Shown piece after piece: positions 21,872 through 29,626 of a stretch of DNA of 35,279 nt. Numbering within the stretch: position 1 is the stretch's first letter; every line of letters starts with the position of its first letter. Position numbers and translations under genes: made by a program. The notes under the pieces are model-generated. The model was not told the origin of the DNA, did no database searches, and worked only from the letters and a program-made list of their open reading frames with translations. This DNA comes from a virus: positions 1 through 35,279 of IMG/VR virus record IMGVR_UViG_3300042542_005618. One strand, 5' to 3'.

Positions 21872-22143
21872 CCCTTCAAGTCCTCCAGCAGGTCGAGCAG
21901 GAGCATGCGGCGGGTGTCAGAGGGCCGGGGGTATTGCTCCAGGCGATCTAGCAGCAGGGCCATCATGCGACGGCGCTCCATCTGCTGACCATCGGCCAGG
22001 GCCTTGCGGAGCAGGACATCACCGCTCAGCTCGGCGGTGGCTGCCTCAAGCAGGCAGGCGACAGCTGCGTCCAGCTGCTCACGGGCCGCGGCCAGGGGAT
22101 TGGGCTGCTGCAGCCTCGGCCAGGCCACGATTCCCTCAGCCAT
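21868..22143 (-). CDS. Hypothetical helical protein, 91 aa
   Basis: The product (MAEGIVAWPRLQQPNPLAAA onward) is almost all helical, with EQLDAAVACLLEAATAEL and a Leu-rich C terminus (MLLLDLLEDLKG). Its stop overlaps the ATG of the dNTP hydrolase gene. ATG 22143 or ATG 22149 can serve as start; both overlap the previous gene. It is probably a small replication accessory protein, judged by position only. Confidence 0.55.
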   Translation of the reverse strand: MAEGIVAWPRLQQPNPLAAAREQLDAAVACLLEAATAELSGDVLLRKALADGQQMERRRMMALLLDRLEQYPRPSDTRRMLLLDLLEDLKG

Positions 22144-22390
22144 CACCATGGCCTCCCATCGGTGTGCTGGCCAGGGGAGGTGGGCCACCATTGCCAGGCC
22201 GCTCCCGGGTCACCCGCCAGCCCGGCATGGGCGTGGCAAGGAACCCATCGCCCTCCACGGTGATCAGCGCTGTGGGCGATCCGATCAAGGGCAGATCGCT
22301 CTGCCGCATGCTCATCCGCTTCCACTCAGCCTGGCCCACAAACCAGACCCGCACCTGCACCATGGGCGGCCGCGGCTTCGAGCGGCTCAA
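22136..22390 (-). CDS. Hypothetical protein, 84 aa
   Basis: The middle of the protein reads VQVRVWFVGQAEWKRMSM and ALITVEGDGFLATPMPGWRV, a beta-rich pattern. The C-terminal 20 residues are Pro/Gly-rich. TTG 22390 overlaps the preceding stop (TTGA), like other junctions here; ATG 22363 is the alternative start. No family is recognised. Confidence 0.5.
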   Translation of the reverse strand: MSRSKPRPPMVQVRVWFVGQAEWKRMSMRQSDLPLIGSPTALITVEGDGFLATPMPGWRVTRERPGNGGPPPLASTPMGGHGDG

Positions 22391-23064
22391 AACCGCACCT
22401 CCAAGTTCATGGTTCTGGCCATGAAGCGGTAGGCATCGATTGCATCGATCCAGCAGCCCAGGGCCGTGTCTACATCAATCATTTCCACCGTGGTGCGCTC
22501 AGGACTGCAAAACAAGACGAACGCACGCCGCGGCCACCAGGTGCAGCTGTCGCCCAGCAGGGCGATCGCTGCGCCAACTTCAGCAGCAATGCGAATCGGG
22601 TTGAGCTGATCGCTGCCAGCGCTCTGGCAGAGGCCAATGCCGATGTCCCCGCCATTGGAGAAGCGGACGAGGAGCTCGGCGGTGGTGGCTACGGGCAGGC
22701 GGCGGTGACGCACATGGATCGGTGCTGCCAGCACCTCCAGGTTGGCCCAGAAGGCATGGACGATCAGCGGGGCGATGGTGCTGAGCTGATCGGTGAACGG
22801 CGCCACAGCGGGCGACCAGGGCCCTGCTGCGCTCACATCCGGGTTGTGGAGACTGTTGGCATAGGCAACGCAGGCGCGCAGCACCACCGGGTTGCGGGCC
22901 AGCTGCAGGGCACGATGGGGATAGACCCGGTCGAGGATGCCACTGGCGGAGAACAGCTCCTCCCCGCTGGGGGTGATGTAGCCACCGGCCGCGGCCGGTT
23001 GAACGGGCTGGTCCTGTGCTGGTAGCCAGGTGGTGGGTTCAGGTCGGAACAGGGTGCTCACCAT
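22387..23064 (-). CDS. Hypothetical replication-operon protein, 225 aa
   Basis: A globular 225-residue protein. ATG 23064 is chosen because it overlaps the stop of the small gene at 23058-23213. It contains YITPSGEELFSASGILDRVY, LARNPVVLRACVAYANSLHN, FWANLEVLAAPIHVRHRRLP and AFVLFCSPERTTVEMIDVDT. The combination of acidic strands (EMIDVDTALG) with a preceding Cys region might suggest a nuclease-like fold, but no defined motif is seen. It is coupled at both ends. The function is unknown. Confidence 0.6.
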   Translation of the reverse strand: MVSTLFRPEPTTWLPAQDQPVQPAAAGGYITPSGEELFSASGILDRVYPHRALQLARNPVVLRACVAYANSLHNPDVSAAGPWSPAVAPFTDQLSTIAPLIVHAFWANLEVLAAPIHVRHRRLPVATTAELLVRFSNGGDIGIGLCQSAGSDQLNPIRIAAEVGAAIALLGDSCTWWPRRAFVLFCSPERTTVEMIDVDTALGCWIDAIDAYRFMARTMNLEVRF

Positions 23065-23213
23065 GACGTTCTCTGCCTCCAGCAACCATGAAGAGGCACG
23101 GCGACGATGGGGCGGTTGGGGCATTGCCAGCGGATCTCCCACCCAAAGGGGAGCGGCTTGCGCCAACGGGCACCGCAGGGGTGCACCTCTTGGGTTCTGC
23201 AGAAAATGAGCAT
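23058..23213 (-). CDS. Small zinc-finger-like protein, 51 aa
   Basis: This short frame fills what would otherwise be a gap in the operon. It starts at ATG 23213, 20 bases after the preceding gene. Its TGA overlaps the next ATG. Cysteines occur in CRTQEVHPCGARW, then WQCPNRP and HGCWRQ, enough for one zinc site. The high aromatic and Arg content suits a small nucleic-acid binder. Confidence comes from the junctions and the Cys pattern. Confidence 0.55.
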   Translation of the reverse strand: MLIFCRTQEVHPCGARWRKPLPFGWEIRWQCPNRPIVAVPLHGCWRQRTSW

Positions 23214-23233
23214 TGGGGTGGGGAGCGAGGGGG

Positions 23234-23575
23234 TTACCAGTTCTCGGTGGGCTCTGGAGGGCCAACCGGTGACGCGGGGGGCTGCCAGGGGGCCTGAGAA
23301 GCCGTGGCCAGCACTACCTGGAGCTTCTCCAGGGAAGCCTGCTCTTCAGGGCTGGCCAGCCAGACCACGGCCGCCGCGGCCGTACGCCAGGTGTGCCTGG
23401 TGGTGCCCACCCTCCAATCGTCGTAGACGTGGAAGCGGTGATCACCGGCGAAGAAGTAGCGGCCTAGGTGCCGCTCGACTGTGACGGGATAGGCGGCAGT
23501 GGAGCCACGCTCGAGGCACAGCAGCACGGCGCCGATAGGGGGCAGCGGGCGGGCGGGGGCGACTTGGGTGGCCAT
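23234..23575 (-). CDS. Hypothetical protein, 113 aa
   Basis: ATG 23575 overlaps the stop of the upstream gene (TGATG). The central part is beta-rich (IGAVLLCLERGSTAAYPVTV, HLGRYFFAGDHRFHVYDDW) and is followed by a helix (ASLEKLQVVLATAS) and a Pro-rich tail. No motif is recognised. It is in the coupled replication operon. Confidence 0.6.
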   Translation of the reverse strand: MATQVAPARPLPPIGAVLLCLERGSTAAYPVTVERHLGRYFFAGDHRFHVYDDWRVGTTRHTWRTAAAAVVWLASPEEQASLEKLQVVLATASQAPWQPPASPVGPPEPTENW

Positions 23576-24057
23576 CAGAGGCTCCCGGGCATGGAGGTCA
23601 ACAGGCCGGCGGCCGCTGCCTGGGTGTTGGCCTTCTGCCGGCGGGCCTGCTCAGCGTTGGCCTGAACGCCAGCAAGGGCGCGCTGGCGGCGCTGGCGGTG
23701 GATGGCCTCAATGGCCTGCTGATCCAGCTCACGGCCCACCATGCGCGAACCGGCCTCGGTCTCGAGACGGCGAATGCCGGCGGAATCGCGAAAGCCGCCG
23801 CGGCCTTCCCTGGGGTATGCGGCATTGCAGCAGCAGATGATCGCCGGATGAAGTCCGGCAAAGACCTCACCGGAAGGGAGCACGTCGTAGTAGGGGATGA
23901 ACTTGTTGATCGCCCGGTCGTGGTTGCCGACGATGCCGGTGTCCGAGCAGGCGAAACAGGCAAAGCCTGGGAGCACGAAAGCGGGGTCGGCGGCTGCGCG
24001 GCGTTTGTGCGGGGCTAGGGGCCCAGGTGCTGGAGCTGAGGGGAGCGAGATCGTCAT
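23575..24057 (-). CDS. Cys-rich, probably zinc-binding protein, 160 aa
   Basis: Cysteines occur in FACFACSDTG and IICCCNAAYP, flanking a His-Asp stretch (GNHDRAINKFIPYYDVLPSG). This resembles zinc-ribbon accessory proteins that follow replication initiators in cyanobacterial phages and plasmids; the comparison is general. The C-terminal 55 residues form a long basic helix (MVGRELDQQAIEAIHRQRRQ). ATG 24057 overlaps the initiator stop (ATGA). A primosome or DNA-binding role is inferred from position. Confidence 0.6.
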   Translation of the reverse strand: MTISLPSAPAPGPLAPHKRRAAADPAFVLPGFACFACSDTGIVGNHDRAINKFIPYYDVLPSGEVFAGLHPAIICCCNAAYPREGRGGFRDSAGIRRLETEAGSRMVGRELDQQAIEAIHRQRRQRALAGVQANAEQARRQKANTQAAAAGLLTSMPGSL

Positions 24058-25346
24058 TGGCCTGTGATGTGACGGTGGTAGGCGAAGGGGTCTGGGGCGC
24101 CGGTTTCTGGATCGATCGGGGCCTCGAATGCGGCGGGGGCGACGGTGGCGGCGAGCTGGTTCTGCGGCAGGTAGGCGGCAAAGCGGCGCTCCTTCAGCCA
24201 GCGAGCAATGTCAGGCAGGGATGGGGCAAAACCCGTGGAGGCGTGCTGCTGGTCCTGAGCGCGGATTTCAGCAGCCAGGGCCCCTACCAGCTGCTCGGCG
24301 GTGTGGCCCTCAGCCAGCACGGCAGAAAACTCTCTCTGGGCAGCGGGCAGAGATTGACAGGGGACCCGACGGGGCGCCGCCAGGTAGGCGCTGCGGAGGG
24401 TGTCGAAGGCCTCAGCGGCTGCAGGGCCGGCGCGCAGCTGCTCGCAGCGACGGCGGTAGCCGGTGACCAGGGTTTTGCAGCCGCTGGCGGCGGCGTGTTC
24501 GAGGAACGGCTCGAGGACCCCCAGGGCGTCGGCGTGGAGAATCGCCTGGATGTCTCCGGCGCTGAGCTCCCTGGCCGCGGCGGGGTGCTTGCTGCGGCGC
24601 CTGAGCCACCACTCGCGCAGCAGCTGGCGGTGCGGGTGGGCGCAGTCGGGCAGGGTTGAGGCGGCTGCCGGGGGCTGGGTTGCCGGTTGGGCATGGCGCT
24701 GGGGAGCGTCGTTGTGAGCTGAGGCTATCACGATCTCGATCGCTGTCGCGACGGGCTCGGCCGTCGTGACCGTTGGCGCCGTGGCATCGATTTTCGCCTC
24801 GCGTTGGTGGATATATGTAGTGGAGTAATCAATTAACCCTTCTTGGATTTCTTCTTCTTCGTTTAAAGGTTTATTGATTGGGTCCCCCCCAGGGGGAGTC
24901 CCCTCTGGGGGGAGGGGTCCCCTTCCGGGGGAGTCCCCTCCAGGGGGAGGGGGCGGGCCCTGGGGGGGACTCCCCTCTGGGGGGAGGGGGTGCGCTGATT
25001 TGCGCTGCACTGCAATGGGTTTCGCGGTTCGCTTTTTGCGGCCTGTTTCCATACGGATCCGGTATCGGTTTGTCCCGTTGGGTCCTTTGCCCGATTTGAT
25101 GATCCAACCCTCACTAAGAAGGGTCGAAAGTGCCGTTCTGATGTCCCGTTCCTTCATGCCGCACTCCAGGGCAAGCCGAGGGACGGAAGGGAATCCGTCA
25201 TCCGCTTGGCCGGCGTAAAACCAGAGCCAGGCATAGACGAATACCAACCTCCTGCGCCCTATCTGTGCACAGCTGCTCAGCAAGTCGAGCGGAATCTGTG
25301 CAAACAGAGGGCGGTGCAACTCACCGCTGAAATCTTTGGTTGGCAT
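24054..25346 (-). CDS. Replication initiator-like protein with embedded repeat DNA
   Basis: This 430-residue protein has an N-terminal winged helix (about residues 10-95): HRPLFAQIPLDLLSSCAQIG, FPSVPRLALECGMKERDIRT and LSTLLSEGWIIKSGKG, the pattern of HTH_36-type initiators. A Pro/Gly-rich linker encoded by G-rich repeats follows (about 120-155). The helical C-terminal part includes LREWWLRRRSKHPAAARELS and an end segment, FAAYLPQNQLAA. Like lambda O, it could bind origin repeats inside its own gene and load a helicase. No helicase motifs are present. ATG 25346 is chosen as start; upstream sequence in frame lies in the control region. It is the first gene of the leftward replication operon. 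Confidence 0.65.
   Translation of the reverse strand: MPTKDFSGELHRPLFAQIPLDLLSSCAQIGRRRLVFVYAWLWFYAGQADDGFPSVPRLALECGMKERDIRTALSTLLSEGWIIKSGKGPNGTNRYRIRMETGRKKRTAKPIAVQRKSAHPLPPEGSPPQGPPPPPGGDSPGRGPLPPEGTPPGGDPINKPLNEEEEIQEGLIDYSTTYIHQREAKIDATAPTVTTAEPVATAIEIVIASAHNDAPQRHAQPATQPPAAASTLPDCAHPHRQLLREWWLRRRSKHPAAARELSAGDIQAILHADALGVLEPFLEHAAASGCKTLVTGYRRRCEQLRAGPAAAEAFDTLRSAYLAAPRRVPCQSLPAAQREFSAVLAEGHTAEQLVGALAAEIRAQDQQHASTGFAPSLPDIARWLKERRFAAYLPQNQLAATVAPAAFEAPIDPETGAPDPFAYHRHITGQ
24885..24990. repeat. Three G-rich 26-bp repeats; candidate iteron origin
   Basis: Units lie at 24892-24917, 24927-24952 and 24964-24989, with consensus GGGGGASTCCCCTC-YR-GGGGGAGGGG. Units 1 and 3 differ at one base. 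Start-to-start spacing is 35 and 37 bp, not multiples of three, so the middle unit encodes a different peptide from the outer two. Each unit carries the palindrome GGGGA-S-TCCCC and G-runs that could fold into hairpins or quadruplexes. The location inside the initiator gene suggests origin function by analogy with lambda; this is unproven. Confidence 0.6.
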
Positions 25347-25725
25347 GTCAGGATCTGAGGTGGATGGTTCCACTCCCTGGAGCCTGCGGATCGCGGCTGT
25401 TGCAGTAGGATTTCCCTGTTGCGGCCATTGGTCCTGCTGGGGAGCGTGCCCGGTGGTCGCAGCCCGCAAGGGCAACATTGGCTCCGCCTCGGCGGGGCCT
25501 TTGTTGTTTGCGGGAAACCGACCAACAGATCTGGACCGTAGCGGATTCGGGATGGTATGGACCAGAACTGTCTCAAATCTGCTGCCGCATCGTTCCCTCG
25601 CATCTGCTGCATGGCGTTATGTGGTTGTTACGAATGCGCTCCGTAGGGTGGCGACGTGATCTCGCCTAGCACTTATGTTCGGTTCCAGATGGACCCGTTC
25701 ACGGCCCTTGCGTCTCAGAGCACCC
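25347..25725. promoter_or_regulatory. Divergent control region, initiator operon / 25726 gene
   Basis: This 379-bp gap has no convincing gene. It holds an intrinsic-terminator hairpin on the plus strand (25480-25509) and a degenerate copy of the shared motif (GGCGTTATGTGGT, 25613-25625). Promoters for both directions must lie here, but I cannot assign -35/-10 pairs with confidence. The plus-strand terminator with no gene before it hints at a short RNA reading rightward from about 25400. Confidence 0.45.
25480..25509 (+). terminator. Intrinsic terminator
   Basis: GGCTCCGCC and GGCGGGGCC pair over nine positions (one G-T) around a TC centre, followed by TTTGTTGTTT. The T-rich tail is only on the plus strand. 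The terminator would stop rightward transcripts before they enter the 25726 gene promoter region. Confidence 0.65.
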
Positions 25726-26649
25726 ATGGATCAGCAGCAGCAACTGTCGCGGCCGTCAGGGTCAGAGCCCCTCACCCCTGCTGCTCGAGGCCATTGGCTG
25801 ATCACTGAGGGAAGCGGCCGCGAGGTCTTGCGCTCGTTGATCGAGCAGTGGCTGGACCACAACGGCTGGAGCCTGGCGGTCACTTCACGGCTTGCTGAGC
25901 TGGCCCTGCTGGCGCGATCCTCAGAACCGATCCTGGAGTGGGTCGCTGGCATGCCTCTGCAAGACGGCCAATGGGTCAACCACCGCGGCCATGTCTGGGA
26001 AACGATCGGAACGCCAGCCTCTGAGCCCGCAGATGACGTCGCCGGTTGGCGGGATGTAGGCCTGAGCAGCCGTCTGCATTCGAGCGGGCTCAACCTGTTC
26101 CTGCGGCGCAAAAGCCGCACTCTGGCCAGCACCTTCTTCTTGGAGCTTGGTCGGCTGAATGAATGGGTTGCGGCCGTGCAGGCTGGCAAGCAAACGGCAC
26201 CGACAGATCAGCGGCTCCGGGACTGCGTCGCCAGCGCACACGTGCTGCGCGATCAGCAGGGAATTTTTGGGCCCGAGGAGCTGCTGTCCATTGCGCTCGG
26301 TCGCCTCACCCCAGAGCCGCTCGTCAAAAAGAAGGCCGCAGCAGAGCAACAGAGGCCTCCGGAGTGCATCTCAGGTCGCACGCTGCGCCAGGCCGCCAGC
26401 GCCGCTGGCCTGGACATCGTTGATGACTGGGCCCAGATCGTCGAGCTCTATCCAGGCAAGGAGCCTGAGCGGCAGAAGTTTCTCCGGCAGGTGCTGCTTG
26501 GCACGGAAACCTGGGGGCCTGAGCAGGTAGAGGGTGAGCAGCTCGCCACCCAGGTGCTGCTGCAGCGCCTGGAAGATCGAAAGACGCAGCAGCCTGCAAA
26601 GGCCTCAGCCAAGCAGCAGGGGCCAGAAACGGCGATCAGTGTCGACTGA
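25726..26649 (+). CDS. Hypothetical protein divergent from replication initiator
   Basis: A 307-residue, mainly helical, soluble protein. It includes GREVLRSLIEQWLDHNGWSL, SRLAELALLARSSEPILEWV, GLNLFLRRKSRTLASTFFLE and SGRTLRQAASAAGLDIVDDW, and ends in a Lys/Gln-rich tail. The segment near residue 145 is basic and could contact DNA. The divergent position opposite the initiator is that of a phage control gene, so a repressor or copy-control role is possible, but no standard HTH is clear. ATG 25726 is preferred to the frame extension from 25675 because of better protein-like sequence. Confidence 0.6.
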   Translation: MDQQQQLSRPSGSEPLTPAARGHWLITEGSGREVLRSLIEQWLDHNGWSLAVTSRLAELALLARSSEPILEWVAGMPLQDGQWVNHRGHVWETIGTPASEPADDVAGWRDVGLSSRLHSSGLNLFLRRKSRTLASTFFLELGRLNEWVAAVQAGKQTAPTDQRLRDCVASAHVLRDQQGIFGPEELLSIALGRLTPEPLVKKKAAAEQQRPPECISGRTLRQAASAAGLDIVDDWAQIVELYPGKEPERQKFLRQVLLGTETWGPEQVEGEQLATQVLLQRLEDRKTQQPAKASAKQQGPETAISVD

Positions 26650-26914
26650 TCGGTGGATCGTTTAGTGGCCTGGGATCCGGCGGGCGGCTCCATTCCATCT
26701 GGATCGGCTCAGCGCTGCTGTTTTCTGGCCTGATCAGCAGTAGGCGCAATGCACTGCAGCTGAAAGCTTCTGTCAGCACCTGCCGCTGTCGCCAGAAAAG
26801 GTCGGCGGCCGTGGCATGAAGAACTGTTACAGAGAGAACCCCTTCGCTGGTAGCCATGACGCAGCCAGGAGGGCCGTTAGGGACTTGATTCACGACGGCA
26901 TGAACCGACGACAT
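26636..26914 (-). CDS. Hypothetical protein, 92 aa
   Basis: The frame starts at ATG 26914, which lies inside a copy of the shared 13-bp motif. The product (MSSVHAVVNQVPNGPPGCVM, then TSEGVLSVTVLHATAADLFW) has beta-strand-like segments and ends Pro-rich. It overlaps the end of the convergent 25726 gene by 14 bp. No family is recognised. Confidence 0.45.
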   Translation of the reverse strand: MSSVHAVVNQVPNGPPGCVMATSEGVLSVTVLHATAADLFWRQRQVLTEAFSCSALRLLLIRPENSSAEPIQMEWSRPPDPRPLNDPPISRH

Positions 26915-26921
26915 TACGAAG
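26909..26921 (+). promoter_or_regulatory. Putative operator motif, copy g, before ERF
   Basis: CGACATTACGAAG matches the shared consensus with one change (A for G in ACGTT). It lies about 80 bases before the ERF start and overlaps the start codon of the divergent small gene, so it is placed for two-way control. Confidence 0.45.
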
Positions 26922-27000
26922 TCACAATGGTGCTAGTGTTCGGTGAGTGACTCGGTGCAGCGTAACCGATGCACTACCAACCTCTCTCGCAACGGCTCGA

Positions 27001-28011
27001 ATGGATTCCAGTACCCAGTCAGGGGCGCCATCGCCGCAGCCTCCACCGCCTGCCTCAGGGGCGCAGGCCGCGGCCAGTCCACAGCTCTCCCACAAGGCCC
27101 TAGAAGACTTCGCCCACCGCGCCAACCTGCAGATCGGCAGTCACGACCAGCAGATCCGCAGCCAGGCGGCCGTGATTGCCCAGATCCGCTCAGAGATCCA
27201 GGTGCTGGCCGAGGCTCAGGCGCACCTTGAACGGCAGGAAAAAACCTTCATGGATGATCAGCGGCGCCGGCTGATCGAGTTCCTCAACTACGAACCGGAA
27301 TGCGAACAGCAGATGCAGCTGTTTGCTGCACTTGCAGCATGGCACGCCACAGAGCCGCGCCTTGTGGAGAACCGCCAGGCGGAGTACACCACCAAAAAAG
27401 GCCAGACCGTCTCCTACGGCTACGCCGATCTCGCCAGCGTCATCGCCACCGGCCAGAGCGCCGCCGCCATGGGCCTGTGCGCGATCACCCGCCAGGAGCT
27501 GGACGACAACGGCACTCCGGTGGTCACTGGCTACCTGATCCACTCCGGCGGCGGCTGCATCAGCAGCGGCCCAGTTCCCCTCTACATCGGCGAAAGCGAT
27601 CGCCGCGGCCAGGCCCATGCCGCTGGTCTTACCACCTGCCGCCGGCTGGCCCTGCAGATGGTGCTGGGCCTTGCCGCTGAGCGTGATGACGACTTCAACG
27701 CCCCAGGCGACAGCCAGCCCCGCCAGGCGCGCCAGGGCAACGGGCCACAGCAGCAGCCGGTGCGGACGGTCACGACACCCCCCCGCACCGCTGCAGGCCC
27801 TGCAGGTGGCTCCCAGCGCGGCCCTGCCGCCGTAGTTCGTCAGGGGCCTCCGCCTGGGTGGATCAGCAAGGACGATCGCCGCGCCCTTGAGCAGGAGCTG
27901 ACGGATCCGGCCATCGCCCCCGAGCGCTTCCAGGAGATTGAGGCGAAGCTTCTGGCCGCTGATCAGCTGGCCAAAAACGCCGCGGCAGCATCACAAGGCA
28001 ACGCGCCATGA
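27001..28011 (+). CDS. ERF-family single-strand DNA annealing protein
   Basis: This 336-residue phage recombinase would pair complementary single strands during recombination-dependent replication. A disordered N-terminal part and helices come first. The ERF core lies at about 115-230: VENRQAEYTTKKGQTVSYGY with ADLASVIATGQSAAAMGL, then GTPVVTGYLIHSGGGCISSG and CRRLALQMVLGLAAERDDDF. The C-terminal 90 residues are Gln/Pro/Gly-rich followed by a short acidic helical end, as in other family members. ATG 27001 removes a weak extension from 26947. It leads the rightward recombination operon. A PD-(D/E)XK nuclease follows downstream, a fitting partner. Confidence 0.85.
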   Translation: MDSSTQSGAPSPQPPPPASGAQAAASPQLSHKALEDFAHRANLQIGSHDQQIRSQAAVIAQIRSEIQVLAEAQAHLERQEKTFMDDQRRRLIEFLNYEPECEQQMQLFAALAAWHATEPRLVENRQAEYTTKKGQTVSYGYADLASVIATGQSAAAMGLCAITRQELDDNGTPVVTGYLIHSGGGCISSGPVPLYIGESDRRGQAHAAGLTTCRRLALQMVLGLAAERDDDFNAPGDSQPRQARQGNGPQQQPVRTVTTPPRTAAGPAGGSQRGPAAVVRQGPPPGWISKDDRRALEQELTDPAIAPERFQEIEAKLLAADQLAKNAAAASQGNAP

Positions 28012-28274
28012 CAGGAACCAGCCTCAGCCTTTCCCCAGCACGGGGCCCCTAGGCCCTGCTGCTGGTGCTGCCGCGCTTGCGCGTGTTGTGGCCTCCCAGG
28101 TGATGCCAGCCCACTGCTCGGACCAAGCGGTGGACGCTGTTGGCCTCTCTCCAGTTACGGGCCCCATCGAGGGATCCGGTTGGCTCCAGGGCGACTGCAC
28201 CCGACAGGACCGGACCAAGGCCATCCGCAGCAACACAACCTGTTTTCCCTTCTGTTTCCCTTTCATCCCCAACC
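28012..28274 (+). other. Leader region between ERF and DUF2303 genes, no secure gene
   Basis: An ATG at 28008 overlaps the ERF stop but gives only 14 codons before TAG (MTGTSLSLSPARGP). The next frame stays open beyond it (GPAAGAAALARVVASQVMPA onward) and could be a second half joined by a frameshift, but it soon turns implausible. I see no promoter or terminator I can defend. This is a long untranslated leader or a decayed small gene. Confidence 0.4.
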
Positions 28275-29138
28275 ATGAGCGAATTAACGACCAGAACCGA
28301 GGCTGACGCCGTCATCGAGCAGACCCTGCTGGGAATGAAGCCGACAAAGCTCTACCCAGATGTCATCTACGCCATTCGGACTCCGAACGGTTACGCGACG
28401 ATTGATCTGACCAAGGAGGAGGTCCTGAAGGCGGCCGGCTTTCCGCGCAATAGGGCCAAATCCAGCTATGCCTTCCACAGCGTTCAAAGCTTCATGTCCT
28501 ACGTGCGGAGCGTCTTCGACAACGACCCCGAAGGCCTCGATGATGATGCCTACCGGCCCAGGCGCAGCAGGGCCCTTTGCATCGCTGACGAGGCCCAAGG
28601 CATCGTCAGGCTGATCTTCGACGCACAGCCCAACGAATGGGGCACCGTCTACGCCGACTTGAAGCTGGTCTTCAGCTCCGAGGCAAAGCGGTGGGTGGAG
28701 GCCAGCGGCACGTACATGGCGCAGCAAGATTTCGCCGAGTTCTGTGAGCTGAACTTGGAAACCTTCTCCAGCCCGGAGGCCGCCACGATCCTGGAGATCG
28801 CCCAGACCTTCCAGGCCAAAAGCACTGTCGACTTCAGCAGCGCTGTGCGGCTGTCCAGTGGGGCCATCAAACTGAAGCGGGAGGAGCAGATCAACGCCAC
28901 CGCCGGGGAGCGCGCTGACATCTCCATCCCCGAGGTGCTCACCGTCGCCATGCCGTTGTTCAAGTACGGCAAGACCTACGCCGTAAAGGCTCGCCTCCGC
29001 TTTCGGATTGTGGACGCCGCCGTGAGGCTTTCCGTCCTGCTGGTGGACCCGGAGATGGCGATCGAGCACGCCTTTAAGGAAGTGGTCGACGAGGTCTCCA
29101 ACCTGTTGGCGATGCCCGTCTTCTACGGGAAGGTCTGA
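28275..29138 (+). CDS. DUF2303 family phage protein
   Basis: This 287-residue protein matches DUF2303 (YfdQ-like). Features are VIYAIRTPNGYATIDL near the N terminus, SVQSFMSYVRSVFDND, QQDFAEFCELNLETFSSPEA, AKSTVDFSSAVRLSSGAIKL and a C-terminal KARLRFRIVDAAVRLS strand. The family is common in phage recombination regions, often near ssDNA-annealing genes; its biochemical role is not established. ATG 28275 is chosen over the long frame extension because MSELTTRTEADAVIEQ is the natural family start. No Shine-Dalgarno sequence is seen. The length is normal. Confidence 0.8.
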   Translation: MSELTTRTEADAVIEQTLLGMKPTKLYPDVIYAIRTPNGYATIDLTKEEVLKAAGFPRNRAKSSYAFHSVQSFMSYVRSVFDNDPEGLDDDAYRPRRSRALCIADEAQGIVRLIFDAQPNEWGTVYADLKLVFSSEAKRWVEASGTYMAQQDFAEFCELNLETFSSPEAATILEIAQTFQAKSTVDFSSAVRLSSGAIKLKREEQINATAGERADISIPEVLTVAMPLFKYGKTYAVKARLRFRIVDAAVRLSVLLVDPEMAIEHAFKEVVDEVSNLLAMPVFYGKV

Positions 29139-29176
29139 GGCCTTCCCTTTCTGCATTCGCCCCGAACTCTCTCCCC

Positions 29177-29593
29177 ATGAACGACGACATCATCGACAAC
29201 GGGACCGACAGCCAGGAAGGCCTGGAGGCCTCTCCCTTCGGGCAATTCCTCTTCTCCCAACGCGACGGACGCACCCACACCGAGCTGTCCGACGCCCTCT
29301 CCAAGGTCAGCGAGGCGGTGCTGGCCAACGGTGGCACCGGCACCATCACCTTGAAGGTGACCGTGACGCAGCTGGGCCACGAAAACCGCCTGGTCGTCCG
29401 CGACGAGGTGGTCATGAAGGCACCCAAGCCGCCCAGGGAATCCAGCATCTGGTTCTACAACACGGCCCAGCGAGGCCTCAGCCGCAGAGACCCCAACCAG
29501 CGGGAGCTGGAACTGGGCGTCATCCCCATGCGCCCGCGCCACGGCACTGCGATTGCAAGCGATCGCAACGACAGCGACAAGGCCAGCGCTTGA
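29177..29593 (+). CDS. Phage protein regularly paired with DUF2303
   Basis: This 138-residue protein resembles the small protein found directly after DUF2303 genes in many phages. It has PFGQFLFSQRDGRTHTELSD, then TGTITLKVTVTQLG, then VVMKAPKPPRESSIWFYN and RRDPNQRELEL. The order (helix, paired strands, KxPKP, and DPNQ) is conserved in my recollection of that group. Its function is unknown. ATG 29177 follows CTCTCCCC, the same C-rich leader ending seen at 4592 and 4976. Confidence 0.65.
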   Translation: MNDDIIDNGTDSQEGLEASPFGQFLFSQRDGRTHTELSDALSKVSEAVLANGGTGTITLKVTVTQLGHENRLVVRDEVVMKAPKPPRESSIWFYNTAQRGLSRRDPNQRELELGVIPMRPRHGTAIASDRNDSDKASA

Positions 29594-29626
29594 TCTGCAT
29601 CACCATCTCCCCACCGTATTGCAGCC

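Noticed and set aside
24885-24990. CRISPR array
   Set aside because: Only three repeats, with similarly G-rich spacers and no unique spacers of uniform size; it lies inside a coding gene, and no cas genes are present.
24863-25114. Several overlapping Pro/Gly-rich open frames across the G-rich repeats
   Set aside because: They arise from the repeat composition; the initiator frame is the only one with folded domains on both sides.
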